From assembly GCF_043497005.1 (NCBI RefSeq), contig NZ_JBIEKE010000002.1, forward strand, positions 310,001-374,000: a stretch of DNA of 64,000 bases, in the 5' to 3' direction. Source of the stretch: Halobacillus_A sp043497005 (GTDB taxonomy: Bacteria; Bacillota; Bacilli; Bacillales; Halobacillaceae). This document shows positions 1 through 7,854 of the stretch, piece by piece (the first letter of the stretch is position 1; each line of letters starts with the position of its first letter). The position numbers and the translations under genes are program-made. The notes beneath the pieces are model-generated. The model worked only from the letters and a program-made list of their open reading frames with translations, made no database searches and was not told where the DNA came from.

Positions 1-1
1 G

Positions 2-421
2 ATTCCAATGAGTGGAATGGTGATTGGAAATAGTATGGTGGCCATGGGGCTGGCATTAGAGCGGATGAAAAATGAATTTAAAGAGAACAACGGACGCTTA
101 TTAGCCGCCTTATCGTTAGGTGCTAAACCTAAAACAGCGTCTAAACTTATCGTACAAAAAACATTGAATGCTGCCCTTATTCCTAACGTAGATCAGCTTA
201 AGACAATTGGATTGGTGCAGCTTCCGGGTATGATGACGGGCTTAATATTAGGCGGAGTCGAGCCGGTAATGGCGATAAAGTATCAGCTTGTCATCTCACT
301 AAGTATATTCTCGTCTGTATCTTTAAGTGCGATGTTTATTACTTTAGCGATGTACCGATACTTTTTTAATGATCAAGATCAATTACTGGAAACGGAAGAA
401 GAGATTCGCACGCAGTCTTAA
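2..421 (+). CDS. fetB: FetB/UPF0014-family ABC transporter permease, 3' part
   Basis: C-terminal part of an integral membrane permease of the UPF0014/FetB family, which in E. coli works with the ATPase FetA in iron export or homeostasis. The reading frame is already open at the window edge, so the start lies upstream. The family-typical stretch MSGMVIGNSM followed by LALERM is visible at the first residues, then a conserved LPGMMTG motif, two hydrophobic segments and a charged cytoplasmic tail rich in Glu. The metal specificity in this organism is not visible from sequence. A terminator hairpin follows. Confidence 0.78.
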   Translation: MPMSGMVIGNSMVAMGLALERMKNEFKENNGRLLAALSLGAKPKTASKLIVQKTLNAALIPNVDQLKTIGLVQLPGMMTGLILGGVEPVMAIKYQLVISLSIFSSVSLSAMFITLAMYRYFFNDQDQLLETEEEIRTQS

Positions 422-512
422 TAAAGAATATAAAGGGGCAACCGATTTCTAAATTTTATTTCAAGGGCGCGTTTACTTACACGATCGATGAAAAAGGTTT
501 CTCTATAATGTG

Positions 513-547
513 AAAAACTCCAATTGCAATAGCAACTGGAGTTTTTT
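513..547. terminator. Bidirectional intrinsic terminator between fetB and yqgW
   Basis: Inverted repeat AAAAACTCCA/TGGAGTTTTT with a short loop. It is flanked by T-rich sequence on both strands and sits between convergent genes, so it can end both. Confidence 0.75.
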
Positions 548-551
548 GACT

Positions 552-716
552 TTAACTAAATAAATTTGCATAAATGGTCATCACTGAGAACCAGCCAAAC
601 ATTATAGCAGATCCTGCCGCAAAAAGAACAGCAAAGAAATTTTTTGTTTTAATTTCTCTAAATACAGCCATAACACATAAAATGGTTACGAGTAAAAGAA
701 GGATTGCTGTTACCAT
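552..716 (-). CDS. yqgW: Small DUF2759-like membrane protein (YqgW)
   Basis: A 54-residue ORF starting with ATG at 716, with a G-rich ribosome binding site (GGGGGTC) six bases upstream. It encodes two hydrophobic helices: residues 2-17 (MVTAILLLLVTILCV) and about 28-50, with the family-like FGWFSVMT stretch, separated by a short basic loop (REIKTKN). Length and pattern fit DUF2759 proteins, whose B. subtilis member YqgW sits next to yqgX as here. Function unknown. It would be missed by a 60-residue cutoff; the ORF on the opposite strand looks like its shadow. Confidence 0.7.
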   Translation of the reverse strand: MVTAILLLLVTILCVMAVFREIKTKNFFAVLFAAGSAIMFGWFSVMTIYANLFS

Positions 717-872
717 AAGAAGACCCCCAATATCCTTTTCATTATTATCACCCGATATGAATGGATGTTATACTATATGTACCCGTTTTCTTTCCACATT
801 TATTTTATAGTATTATAGTTGTTTTGTCGAGTAGTTATCGCAGAATATTTTAGGATGTTGAGGTGTTATATA

Positions 873-1496
873 ATGTTAAAAATTACGAGGCTGCCATTAG
901 GGATAATGGGTACAAACTCTTACATTATCACATCAGAAGCACAAGCAATCATTGTTGACCCTGGTGGAGATTTTGACAAACTAGATCAGTTTATTAAAGA
1001 GAAGGACGTAACGGTAATAGCCATTCTTTTAACTCACGCTCATTTTGATCACATTGGCGCTGTAGATGAGGCACGGGAAGCTTATCAGGCACCCGTTTAT
1101 TTGCACGCAGCCGAGAAAGAGTGGTTGATGGATAGCTCTTTAAACGGCTCGGCGCTGTTTCAATTAGGAGAAATTACAGCTCGGCCGGCTGATCGTGAAC
1201 TTAACCCAGGTCAGATGGAGATCGGCCCCTTTACTTTTGAAGTTCGTCATACGCCAGGCCATTCGCCTGGAAGTGTATCATTTGTGTTTCGTAATCAACG
1301 TTTCACTGTAGCAGGTGATACTTTATTTCAGCGAGGAATAGGTAGAACAGATCTGCCCGGGGGAGACCGAGAAATATTAGAGGATAGTATAACTACTCAA
1401 TTATTTAGTCTGAGGAACGATATGAAAATTTATCCAGGTCATGGTTTGCCGACTACAGTAGAAGAAGAAAAAAATGAAAATCCTTTTTTCTCGTAA
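873..1496 (+). CDS. yqgX: Metallo-beta-lactamase-fold hydrolase YqgX
   Basis: Small glyoxalase II-like hydrolase of the MBL superfamily (207 residues). The metal-binding motif THAHFDHIG is present, followed by the HTPGHSPGS segment, the GDTLF aspartate and the C-terminal PGHG histidine, so all expected dinuclear metal ligands are visible. Start chosen at MLKITRL (873) behind GAGGTG rather than an upstream in-frame start. Relatives hydrolyse thioesters such as S-lactoylglutathione or bacillithiol conjugates; the substrate here is an inference. It is followed by a strong terminator. Confidence 0.88.
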   Translation: MLKITRLPLGIMGTNSYIITSEAQAIIVDPGGDFDKLDQFIKEKDVTVIAILLTHAHFDHIGAVDEAREAYQAPVYLHAAEKEWLMDSSLNGSALFQLGEITARPADRELNPGQMEIGPFTFEVRHTPGHSPGSVSFVFRNQRFTVAGDTLFQRGIGRTDLPGGDREILEDSITTQLFSLRNDMKIYPGHGLPTTVEEEKNENPFFS

Positions 1497-1530
1497 AAAA
1501 ACAGCTCCTTTTAAAGGGAGCTGTTTTTTT
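1495..1530. terminator. Intrinsic terminator, yqgX/yqgY convergent
   Basis: AAAAAACAGCTCC paired with GGAGCTGTTTTTTT around a short A/T loop. The T-run follows on the plus strand and the A-run gives T's on the minus strand, so it serves both convergent genes. Confidence 0.85.
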
Positions 1531-1774
1531 AGTGACCTCCAAAAGAAGGTACTAAAATGAATGAAGAATAATACGTAAAACCAATCATAAACACTGTCAA
1601 GTACGAAAAAAATATGTATATGTACATACGTTCAGACAGTTTAAGGTAACCAATTGCAAGGAAAAAGGCAGTTTGAGCTAGAGATAAAAATGCAGCTTCC
1701 ATCATGTCGCCAGTATAAAACATGACGGCAAAAATCCCTGTCCAGAACGCCAATACACGAAACATGCGATCCAT
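1529..1774 (-). CDS. yqgY: DUF2626 membrane protein YqgY
   Basis: Small protein of 81 residues matching the DUF2626/YqgY family. It begins MDRMFRVLAFWTG and has about three hydrophobic segments, including YIYIFFSYLTVFM, ending VPSFGGH. Start chosen at 1774 because a strong GGAGGGGGAGGAAG ribosome site lies immediately upstream; the longer frame to 1837 would translate through that site. Family role unknown. Its position next to yqgX and mgsR is conserved in Bacillus. Confidence 0.82.
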   Translation of the reverse strand: MDRMFRVLAFWTGIFAVMFYTGDMMEAAFLSLAQTAFFLAIGYLKLSERMYIYIFFSYLTVFMIGFTYYSSFILVPSFGGH

Positions 1775-1932
1775 GCTTCCTCCCCCTCCTTTATCATCTA
1801 TCATCGTAACGCTATCATTCACATTATAAACGACCAAGTCACGATTGTAAATAAACCATATGCTTATCTATTATACTCTATCCTAAAAAATAAAATTTAA
1901 ACGAATTAAAATGAAAAAATTAAAGTATATAG

Positions 1933-1957
1933 GTTTAATAAATTGTACAAAGGTTAT
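1933..1957 (+). promoter_or_regulatory. Sigma-B-type promoter of mgsR
   Basis: GTTTAA at 1933-1938 and GGTTAT at 1952-1957, separated by 13 nt. The general-stress sigma-B consensus is GTTTAA, 13-15 nt, GGGTAT, so one mismatch. B. subtilis mgsR is known to be sigma-B dependent, which supports the call. Confidence 0.65.
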
Positions 1958-2012
1958 ACATTAACTGTACATTAAAAATTCGACAAAAATTTTATATAAA
2001 GGAGCGATCAAG

Positions 2013-2396
2013 ATGGAAGCTTTAAAATTTTACAGTTATCCCAGTTGCACATCCTGTCGCCGTACTAAATCATGGCTCACTACGCAAGGTATTAAGTTTG
2101 ATGAGCAGCACCTTTTTAGAGAAACGCCTACTGTAGACGAGTTGAAACAGATATTAACCCTTACAACAAGTGGAATAGATGAAATTTTGGCGAAACGCAG
2201 CAAGGAGTTTAAAGAGCTGAACATAGAAGTTGAAGATTTAACGGTAAGTGAGTTTCTCCAATTAGTTAACGAAAAACCTAAGCTGTTAAGACGACCAATT
2301 CTGACTGACGGTGAGAAGTTAGTGATTGGATATAATGAAGAAGGTTTAAAAGGTTTAACAACAGAGCAGCACGAATTTAAAGTAAAAATTTCTTAG
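2013..2396 (+). CDS. mgsR: Spx/ArsC-family stress regulator MgsR
   Basis: Thioredoxin-fold regulator of the Spx/ArsC family, 127 residues like B. subtilis MgsR (YqgZ). The redox pair CTSC is at residues 12-15 (YPSCTSCRR), and the family's RRPI segment near residue 94 is present. MgsR binds the RNA polymerase alpha C-terminal domain and switches on a subset of the sigma-B regulon. A strong AAAGGAGCG site precedes the ATG and a sigma-B-type promoter lies 55 nt upstream. A different Spx paralogue is possible, but synteny with yqgXY favours MgsR. Confidence 0.87.
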   Translation: MEALKFYSYPSCTSCRRTKSWLTTQGIKFDEQHLFRETPTVDELKQILTLTTSGIDEILAKRSKEFKELNIEVEDLTVSEFLQLVNEKPKLLRRPILTDGEKLVIGYNEEGLKGLTTEQHEFKVKIS

Positions 2397-2404
2397 CCCG
2401 TACT

Positions 2405-2437
2405 AAAAAAAAACCGATACTTATATCGGTTTTTTTA
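2405..2437. terminator. Intrinsic terminator, mgsR/comGG convergent
   Basis: AAAACCGATA paired with TATCGGTTTT, with A- and T-tracts on the two sides. It lies between mgsR and the end of the comG operon. Confidence 0.82.
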
Positions 2438-2806
2438 CATGGAATATTTTTTTGTAAAACGATCACTCTGTCCTGTAGAAAGCTTGAGGTGCCATTCGCA
2501 TTTATAATTTTTTTCTGTAATTGTCTTACAGCTAACCTCTGCCTTACCAGTAGGTAAGGTATAGATTTCTATAATATTACCCAAATCGTTTGTATTTTTC
2601 ATTAACTCAGTCTCCGAGTAATAATAAAGGTTTTGAAGTTGGTGTGAATAGAGGATGGCTTCAGTAGAATACATTTGGTTTTTATATAGATTGATGGTGA
2701 AAATGGTAATAAGGGTCATTAGGTTTACTAAAATAAAGACCCAGGGGAAAATGATGCCTTCTTCATTGTTGGAAAACGGGAATTTTTTTATGATAATCCC
2801 CTCCAT
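2435..2806 (-). CDS. comGG: Competence pseudopilus component ComGG
   Basis: Last gene of the comG operon, 123 residues. ComGG proteins are poorly conserved; assignment is by position and architecture. A short basic N-terminus is followed by a hydrophobic helix (IIFPWVFILVNLMTLITIF, about residues 18-37) and a polar domain with two cysteines. It overlaps the end of comGF by 44 nt in another frame, which implies coupled translation. In B. subtilis ComGG is a minor pseudopilin-like protein needed for transformation. Confidence 0.75.
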   Translation of the reverse strand: MEGIIIKKFPFSNNEEGIIFPWVFILVNLMTLITIFTINLYKNQMYSTEAILYSHQLQNLYYYSETELMKNTNDLGNIIEIYTLPTGKAEVSCKTITEKNYKCEWHLKLSTGQSDRFTKKYSM

Positions 2807-3179
2807 TTACAGTAGTGACATGAATACTTAAAAGATGATCCTGCATTGAAAAAGTAATATCTTTTAAGTCATGGATCAACAGTTCATGGCCTTTCTCATT
2901 TACTCTTCTGCGCACATCATCACCATATAGGGACACCTCAATTTCTCTATCATCTACATCTGTTATAATAATTTGGCGTTCACTAACCGTAATTTTGCTT
3001 GAGGAGTTTGTTTCGTTTTCGATGAACGTGAAAAATTGAAATACGGCTAATTCATTAAAATATGAAGGACTCTTCACCAACTTTATAGTAGGTAAGCTGA
3101 TACTTAGAAGTATGGAAATGACAATTAAAGATATCATTGTTTCAACAAATGTAAACGCTCTTTCATTATAAAGGTGCAT
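2763..3179 (-). CDS. comGF: Competence minor pseudopilin ComGF
   Basis: Minor pseudopilin of the transformation pseudopilus. The N-terminal type IV-like helix is seen as ERAFTFVETMISLIVISILL; the glycine before the usual cleavage point is replaced by Ala (RAFTFVE), as in many ComGF proteins. Start taken at MHLYNERAF (3179), overlapping the comGE end by 14 nt; a longer in-frame start exists but would run deep into comGE. It acts at the membrane with ComGE and ComGG. Confidence is good for identity, moderate for the exact start. Confidence 0.77.
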   Translation of the reverse strand: MHLYNERAFTFVETMISLIVISILLSISLPTIKLVKSPSYFNELAVFQFFTFIENETNSSSKITVSERQIIITDVDDREIEVSLYGDDVRRRVNEKGHELLIHDLKDITFSMQDHLLSIHVTTVNGGDYHKKIPVFQQ

Positions 3180-3483
3180 ATAAGCATTCTTTCTCCTCTT
3201 CATTTTGCATATTTTTCCATTCCGCACATCCTTCTCGATAATCCGGGTACACGTTAAATGTATAATAGACTTCATCGATTGATTCATTTACATCTTCTAT
3301 AGAAGAATGAGTTGAATAATCATGTAGTTTGTTTTGTAAAGTCACTAAAGCAATTCTTTTTACCGATAGGGAATGCTGTGCAGTTCTCATTTCCATTAGT
3401 AGGGGAGTAATAAGTAAAGCTGCAATCATAAGCACGCTGAAGGCACTTATTACTTCTACTAGCGTAAATCCGTTATTGTTCAT
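3166..3483 (-). CDS. comGE: Competence minor pseudopilin ComGE
   Basis: About 105 residues, with prepilin motif NNNGFTLVEV at the very N-terminus (cleavage expected after Gly) and a hydrophobic helix to about residue 28. The soluble part is short. ATG at 3483 is preferred over an adjacent TTG. Its start lies inside the end of comGD, and its end overlaps comGF. ComGE is a minor subunit thought to help start pseudopilus assembly. Confidence 0.76.
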   Translation of the reverse strand: MNNNGFTLVEVISAFSVLMIAALLITPLLMEMRTAQHSLSVKRIALVTLQNKLHDYSTHSSIEDVNESIDEVYYTFNVYPDYREGCAEWKNMQNEEEKECLYAPL

Positions 3484-3928
3484 CAATTCTCACCCTGCTC
3501 TTTCCAAATGGAAAAGTAATTTTGTAATTAGTGTAATGGGTTTTAATTGCCATTGTTCCGGGGCTTTGCATTGTACCGGTAGAATTAAAACGAATAGGAG
3601 AGGTAAGGCTTTGAAGTCTTACCTCCCAGTCATGTGGGAATACTCTGTGATAGATTGTTTTTTTGTTTTGATAGTCGTATAAGTAATAATCATTTTGTAG
3701 AGGTCGAACCATGATCCAGTAATTAGGATGGTCCGACATCGTTAATTGTTGAGCGAGTAACATATCTTCTTCAAACTGCTTCAGGTAATGATCGTTTTCT
3801 ATTTTATTGACTGTACGTTGCTGAAGCGGGGCAAATATCAGGAGCAGAACCGTAAAGGCAGTCAATACGAGAGTGACCTCAACGAGTGTATAGCCTTTTT
3901 GGCAATCAAGGGCTGTCAACTTTTCCAC
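3473..3928 (-). CDS. comGD: Competence minor pseudopilin ComGD
   Basis: Prepilin-type N-terminus QKGYTLVEVTLVLTAF, with cleavage expected after Gly, then a hydrophobic helix and a beta-rich domain of about 110 residues. The start is a GTG at 3928 (in-frame TTG alternative at 3919) and overlaps the comGC 3' end by 23 nt. ComGD is a minor pseudopilin processed by ComC, which is not in this window. Confidence 0.8.
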   Translation of the reverse strand: MEKLTALDCQKGYTLVEVTLVLTAFTVLLLIFAPLQQRTVNKIENDHYLKQFEEDMLLAQQLTMSDHPNYWIMVRPLQNDYYLYDYQNKKTIYHRVFPHDWEVRLQSLTSPIRFNSTGTMQSPGTMAIKTHYTNYKITFPFGKSRVRIDEQ

Positions 3929-4202
3929 TCACAGCATCATAGGTAAGCTCTTCGCCATTTGGACAAGTAGTTTGGGTAATGTAATTTTCATCCACTAAAA
4001 CACTTAAATCGGCAGGAAGTGCGTTATGCTCAATATAGTACGATTCCACCTGTGCTTCTGTAGTTAAAACGAGCGCTTCACATCCTTTGGTACGAATCGA
4101 CTCTGTGTTTTCTGTTAAGTTTGGAATAGTTATGATCAATAGCACTGAAATAATAAGAAGTACAATAAGCATTTCTATTAATGTAAAGCCTTTTTGGTTC
4201 AT
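3906..4202 (-). CDS. comGC: Major competence pseudopilin ComGC
   Basis: Major subunit of the DNA-uptake pseudopilus, 98 residues. The N-terminus MNQKGFTLIEMLIVLLIISVL is a classic prepilin leader with Gly-Phe cleavage and Glu at mature position 5, followed by the conserved PNLTENTESI. Two cysteines (KGCEAL and TTCPNG) can form the intramolecular disulfide known for ComGC. Processed by ComC peptidase; assembled on the ComGA/ComGB platform encoded just upstream in the same operon. Confidence 0.93.
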   Translation of the reverse strand: MNQKGFTLIEMLIVLLIISVLLIITIPNLTENTESIRTKGCEALVLTTEAQVESYYIEHNALPADLSVLVDENYITQTTCPNGEELTYDAVSGKVDSP

Positions 4203-4217
4203 AAGTGAGCAGCTCCT

Positions 4218-5276
4218 TTAAATTTGGTCCATCCATTGATATAGGGGAAGCATAATGGAGGCATAGATGAGTACCACAATACACGCTACCCCGATAAAAA
4301 AGACGGGTTGAATGTATTGCACAATCTTAAGCATTTTTTCTTTTAATTGCTCAATGAGAAGCTCTGATAACATCTGTAATTCTGACTCTAATGTTTCTAA
4401 GTCATTGGTGTGATGAAAAATAGAGGTAAGCTCAGGTCGGAATAACGTACAGCTATGCACAGAGGCGGCTAACGTTTGCCCTTCCTGTAATAGGTTTTCA
4501 ATTCTTTTTCCATAAGCAGCTAATTCAAGGTATTTTGTTTGGTGTGAGATTACTTGTAAGGCTTCTTTTAACGGGAGTCCTGCTTTAAGAAGAGAGCTTA
4601 AGTGGGTGGAAAATAGAAATGTTAAAGTGAACATCTTATAGGAGCGTACGAGAGGGGTCTTTTCATACATAAGCAGTCTGTGAAAGGTAGTTAATTTCTG
4701 ATTAGTTAGATAAAATACAATGCTCAGACCTATTACAAATATAACGATAAAGCCCATACTCGAAATAGCTAAGTCAGTTAATTTTAAAATAGTAAGGCTC
4801 CACGGCTGTATAGTATTAGTTGCAAAAAGGGTACTAAAGCTAGGCAGAATTGTTTGTTTGATTACAGTAAAAGCGATAGTCAGAAAAATAAGTAAAATAA
4901 TGGGGTATCGTATTGCTTCTTGAAGTTTTTTCTTAGAATCATGATGAAGCTGCAATATTTCAGCACATTGTCTAAACATAGAGGGGAGGTCTTTATGAAT
5001 TCTTGCGAAGTATAAAAAGGAACTGACCTGCTTAGAAAAATTTGCTTTTTTAAATGCTTCATCTAGAGGGTTACCTACATTAAGTTCATCGATAATATCT
5101 TGTGTAATTTTCTTGTAGTTGTCATCCCAGCTAGTCATTTTAAGAGCCTTAAGCAGAGGATATCCTTTGGTAAGTAGTTTGCAGAGGCGATTTAAAAAAG
5201 TGATTTGTTTTTTTAGAGGAAGAGAGGGAGAATTATTTGATAAAGAGTGTTTAATCTTTGAAATAGCCGAGAGCAT
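4218..5276 (-). CDS. comGB: Competence type II secretion-like platform protein ComGB
   Basis: Polytopic membrane protein of the GspF/PilC family, 352 residues. Two T2SF-type domains are visible, with long hydrophobic segments at about 110-140 (IILLIFLTIAFTVI), 160-190 and the C-terminus (VFFIGVACIVVLIYASIML). It forms the inner-membrane platform on which ComGA drives pseudopilus assembly. Its start overlaps the comGA 3' end by 26 nt. Confidence 0.91.
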   Translation of the reverse strand: MLSAISKIKHSLSNNSPSLPLKKQITFLNRLCKLLTKGYPLLKALKMTSWDDNYKKITQDIIDELNVGNPLDEAFKKANFSKQVSSFLYFARIHKDLPSMFRQCAEILQLHHDSKKKLQEAIRYPIILLIFLTIAFTVIKQTILPSFSTLFATNTIQPWSLTILKLTDLAISSMGFIVIFVIGLSIVFYLTNQKLTTFHRLLMYEKTPLVRSYKMFTLTFLFSTHLSSLLKAGLPLKEALQVISHQTKYLELAAYGKRIENLLQEGQTLAASVHSCTLFRPELTSIFHHTNDLETLESELQMLSELLIEQLKEKMLKIVQYIQPVFFIGVACIVVLIYASIMLPLYQWMDQI

Positions 5277-6243
5277 AAGCTTTCCTCCTTAATGTTTCAA
5301 ATGGATGAAAGGAGGGATCCTTTGAAGGCGGGATATTATGAATAGCTTGTATAAGGGTTGTCTTCTCTAGAAGTTCCAGAATGGCCGCTCTTCGAGGTTT
5401 AGAATCAGGTAATTGGAGATTAATGAGCTGTTGGCTTGCGACAGCAATCAGCGTTTGCTCAAGGTCAACCGTCTTAATATTCATTTCTTTTAACCTTTGA
5501 ATCGTGCCAAAGGCATCTTTTGCATGGATTGTGCTGAGGACTAAGTGGCCGCTTAAAGCGGCTCGAACGGCAAAATGGGCAGTTTCTTTATCCCTGATTT
5601 CTCCAACCATAATGAGATCTGGGTCATGACGGAGAGCATCTTTTAATCCTGCATCATATGTGATTCCTGCCCTTTCGTTAACTTGAACCTGAATTATACC
5701 GTTTAGATTCTTTTCAATAGGGTCTTCTAATGTAATAGCTTGTAATGGTTTTTCATGAAGAAGTGTCTGAATTAAAGCATACATAGTAGTTGTTTTCCCA
5801 CATCCTGTTGCCCCGGTAAATAAAATCATGCCACTTGAACGTTTAAGCCAGGATTTTAGGGTTTTTAATTGGTGGGAGAAAAGGAAAAGCTGATCCAGCT
5901 TTAAGAGTTCTGCAGAGGGAAGAATACGAATAGCTAAACTTTCACTCTTAATTGTGGGTAAGGTGGAAAGCCTCAAATGGTACAATAAGGGGGTGTCGCG
6001 ATATTCTAATGAAGCATTTTGGGGCTTGGTGACTTCTCCAATGTCCATCCCTGAAGTAAACTTGAAATAAGCTAATAACTTCTGATAAGTTGGGTTAGGT
6101 AAAGACTTTTGAAAAGTCCGACGACCTACCATACGAAAGTAAATGTCGGTAGATTCATCGTTAGGCGAAAAATGAATATCTGAAGCAGCATGATGAATAG
6201 CGGATGAGAGTAAATCTCTAGCCTTAGTAGCAATTTGACTCAC
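5251..6243 (-). CDS. comGA: Competence traffic ATPase ComGA
   Basis: First gene of the comG operon; a GspE/PilB-type secretion ATPase of 330 residues. Walker A GATGCGKTTT, the Asp-box LEDPIE, Walker B LIMVGEIRD and the His-box LSTIHAKD are all present in order. It powers pseudopilus assembly at the cell pole; B. subtilis ComGA also affects growth arrest in the K-state. A GAGGTG site precedes the ATG. No convincing ComK box (AAAA-N5-TTTT pair) was seen in the roughly 100-nt intergenic region with aroK. Confidence 0.94.
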   Translation of the reverse strand: MSQIATKARDLLSSAIHHAASDIHFSPNDESTDIYFRMVGRRTFQKSLPNPTYQKLLAYFKFTSGMDIGEVTKPQNASLEYRDTPLLYHLRLSTLPTIKSESLAIRILPSAELLKLDQLFLFSHQLKTLKSWLKRSSGMILFTGATGCGKTTTMYALIQTLLHEKPLQAITLEDPIEKNLNGIIQVQVNERAGITYDAGLKDALRHDPDLIMVGEIRDKETAHFAVRAALSGHLVLSTIHAKDAFGTIQRLKEMNIKTVDLEQTLIAVASQQLINLQLPDSKPRRAAILELLEKTTLIQAIHNIPPSKDPSFHPFETLRRKAYALGYFKD

Positions 6244-6296
6244 GTTGAATTATCACCTCATTTCAATATCTTTGCCTATACTTATTTCGACGTAAG

Positions 6297-6325
6297 TTGA
6301 TAAATTCCTGCAAAAATTTTATAAA
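6297..6325 (+). promoter_or_regulatory. Sigma-A promoter of aroK
   Basis: TTGATA at 6297-6302 and TATAAA at 6320-6325 with an ideal 17-nt spacer. The leader to the aroK ATG is only about 12 nt and holds a GGAGTG ribosome site. Confidence 0.6.
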
Positions 6326-6342
6326 AATGGAGTGATAATATT

Positions 6343-6828
6343 ATGATTTTTTTAATTGGGTACATGGGAAGTGGAAAATCCACGGTGGCCAGTGAGCTTA
6401 GTGATAAGTTGAACATACCATACATAGAAATGGATGAAACGATTGAACAACAACAAGAAATGAGTATCCCGCAAATTTTCAATAAATATGGGGAAGCGTA
6501 TTTTAGGAAGCTGGAGACAGATTTATTAAAATCGCTGCAAGCGCCAGTTATCGTTTCAACTGGGGGAGGAGTTATACTGGCTCCCGAAAATCAAGAACTA
6601 TTAAAAAAAGGTACGGTTATTTTTCTGGATGCGTCTTTTGAAACGATTGATGGCCGACTATCTAATGATCAAGCTCGACCTCTATGGACAAATAATCGAG
6701 AAGAAAACCGACAGCGTTATGAAAAACGCTTGCCGGTTTATCGTTCACTAGCCAGCCATGTGATTCAAGTTGATCACAAGGAGACCCCTGTTATTGCAAA
6801 CGAAGTTCTCAATTGTCTAAAAAGTTAA
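6343..6828 (+). CDS. aroK: Shikimate kinase
   Basis: Phosphorylates shikimate to shikimate 3-phosphate in aromatic amino acid synthesis. NMP-kinase fold with P-loop GYMGSGKST (residues 6-14), the shikimate-binding DE pair in EMDETIE, FRKLE (arginine 50s region) and STGGG (around 78-82), then the LID arginine in QARPLW. Length 161 fits the family. It is divergent from comGA and followed by yqzE. The aroQ gene further on (20.3 kb) supplies another step of the same pathway. Confidence 0.93.
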   Translation: MIFLIGYMGSGKSTVASELSDKLNIPYIEMDETIEQQQEMSIPQIFNKYGEAYFRKLETDLLKSLQAPVIVSTGGGVILAPENQELLKKGTVIFLDASFETIDGRLSNDQARPLWTNNREENRQRYEKRLPVYRSLASHVIQVDHKETPVIANEVLNCLKS

Positions 6829-6874
6829 CCCACCGGACATAATAAAAGTAGTTCTGATAAAGGTGGGAGTACTT

Positions 6875-7048
6875 ATGAAAAAGAGTGAGTATGCACAATT
6901 TTTAACAGAAGAAATGATGAAACACATGCATATGACAAAGAGGGAGAAAATGGAAAAAAAGCAGGCGAAAGTGTCCAAGAAAAGTACTTCTTATTGGTTT
7001 GGGTTATTGCCATTCGCATTGAAGATGCTGAGAAAGCGGCGCAATTAA
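6875..7048 (+). CDS. yqzE: YqzE family small protein
   Basis: A 57-residue, highly basic protein (KKSEYAQFLTEEMMKHM at the N-terminus, then several Lys-rich stretches and a short hydrophobic YWFGLLPFAL before a basic end). Matches the YqzE family, which sits beside aroK/comG in Bacillus; function unknown. Start chosen at ATG 6875 because AAGGTGG sits just upstream, overlapping the alternative GTG at 6863. Its end overlaps the convergent yqhG end by 4 nt. Confidence 0.78.
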   Translation: MKKSEYAQFLTEEMMKHMHMTKREKMEKKQAKVSKKSTSYWFGLLPFALKMLRKRRN

Positions 7049-7854
7049 TGATAATGGGTTAGCAGGTCCTGAGATGTCTCGTGGGTTAAATAGATTAAGC
7101 CGCCATTAGCTACGCTCAACTGAATACGTGGCTGGTAACGGATATGGAGCTGTTCAAGCTCCTTTTCGTATTGCTCCGGATCAACGTCCCCGGATTGAAA
7201 AAAGCTTTCTAGCAGTTTTTGTTCGTAATTGAGCTGAGAGAGTGACTGGTCAGCCCATTCAGTATCCAGCTCATGAAGGTAGTTTTCTATATTCTGTAGG
7301 ATCCGATTATAACCGCTTTCTAAACGAATTAATGGAGTCATTGGGAAGGTGTAATCAGAGATATTTGAAGTTAATGACACACCTAGAAATTTATTCATAG
7401 CTTCGTGAATGAGCGATCCATTAATAAGGTTTAGACCAAGAGACAGCAATAGATCTTTAGACTGTTTCCCTCGAAATGTAAGCTTTGCATTGATACATAA
7501 CCACGGATGAAGAGCAAGGTTTTGAGAAGGCGAATTTATTTTCTCATACAAACGGGTCGTGTATCCCTTTTCAAGAGCTACTTGGTATATTTGTTGCAAT
7601 TTAGGTGTTCCAGCGTGTAAAAATATACCCTCTTCCTCATCCCCTAGACTGATATCCTTAAACGATAAACTTAATGGTTCCCCTTCTCGATTCATCTTTT
7701 TCATATAATGCCAATAAAATGGACGATTCATAAGAGCTTCGTCCATTTCTTTTGTAAGCTTAATTGTCATATGCTTAGGTTTTTTCTCTGTAATCAGGCA
7801 ACCGTTTAATTCAAAGAAACTTTTTGTGAAGTTATAATGTCTAGCGTTATTCAA
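7045..7854 (-). CDS. yqhG: YqhG family protein, partner of YqhH
   Basis: Protein of 269 residues matching the Bacillales YqhG family. It is soluble and mostly alpha/beta, with no catalytic motif I recognise. Contains a conserved-looking LHPWLCINAKL segment and a C-terminal IQLSVANGGLIYL. It starts with a TTG that shares bases with the yqhH stop (TTGA), so translation is coupled to the helicase. Always being paired with YqhH suggests it works with that helicase; this is inference. Confidence 0.8.
   Translation of the reverse strand: MNNARHYNFTKSFFELNGCLITEKKPKHMTIKLTKEMDEALMNRPFYWHYMKKMNREGEPLSLSFKDISLGDEEEGIFLHAGTPKLQQIYQVALEKGYTTRLYEKINSPSQNLALHPWLCINAKLTFRGKQSKDLLLSLGLNLINGSLIHEAMNKFLGVSLTSNISDYTFPMTPLIRLESGYNRILQNIENYLHELDTEWADQSLSQLNYEQKLLESFFQSGDVDPEQYEKELEQLHIRYQPRIQLSVANGGLIYLTHETSQDLLTHYH

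Noticed and set aside
574..810. 78-codon plus-strand ORF
   Set aside because: Antisense to the membrane-protein gene yqgW; no ribosome site and non-natural composition.
6244..6342. ComK box for comGA
   Set aside because: A/T runs exist (AAAAATTTTATAAAA) but no pair of AAAA-N5-TTTT motifs at the required spacing.
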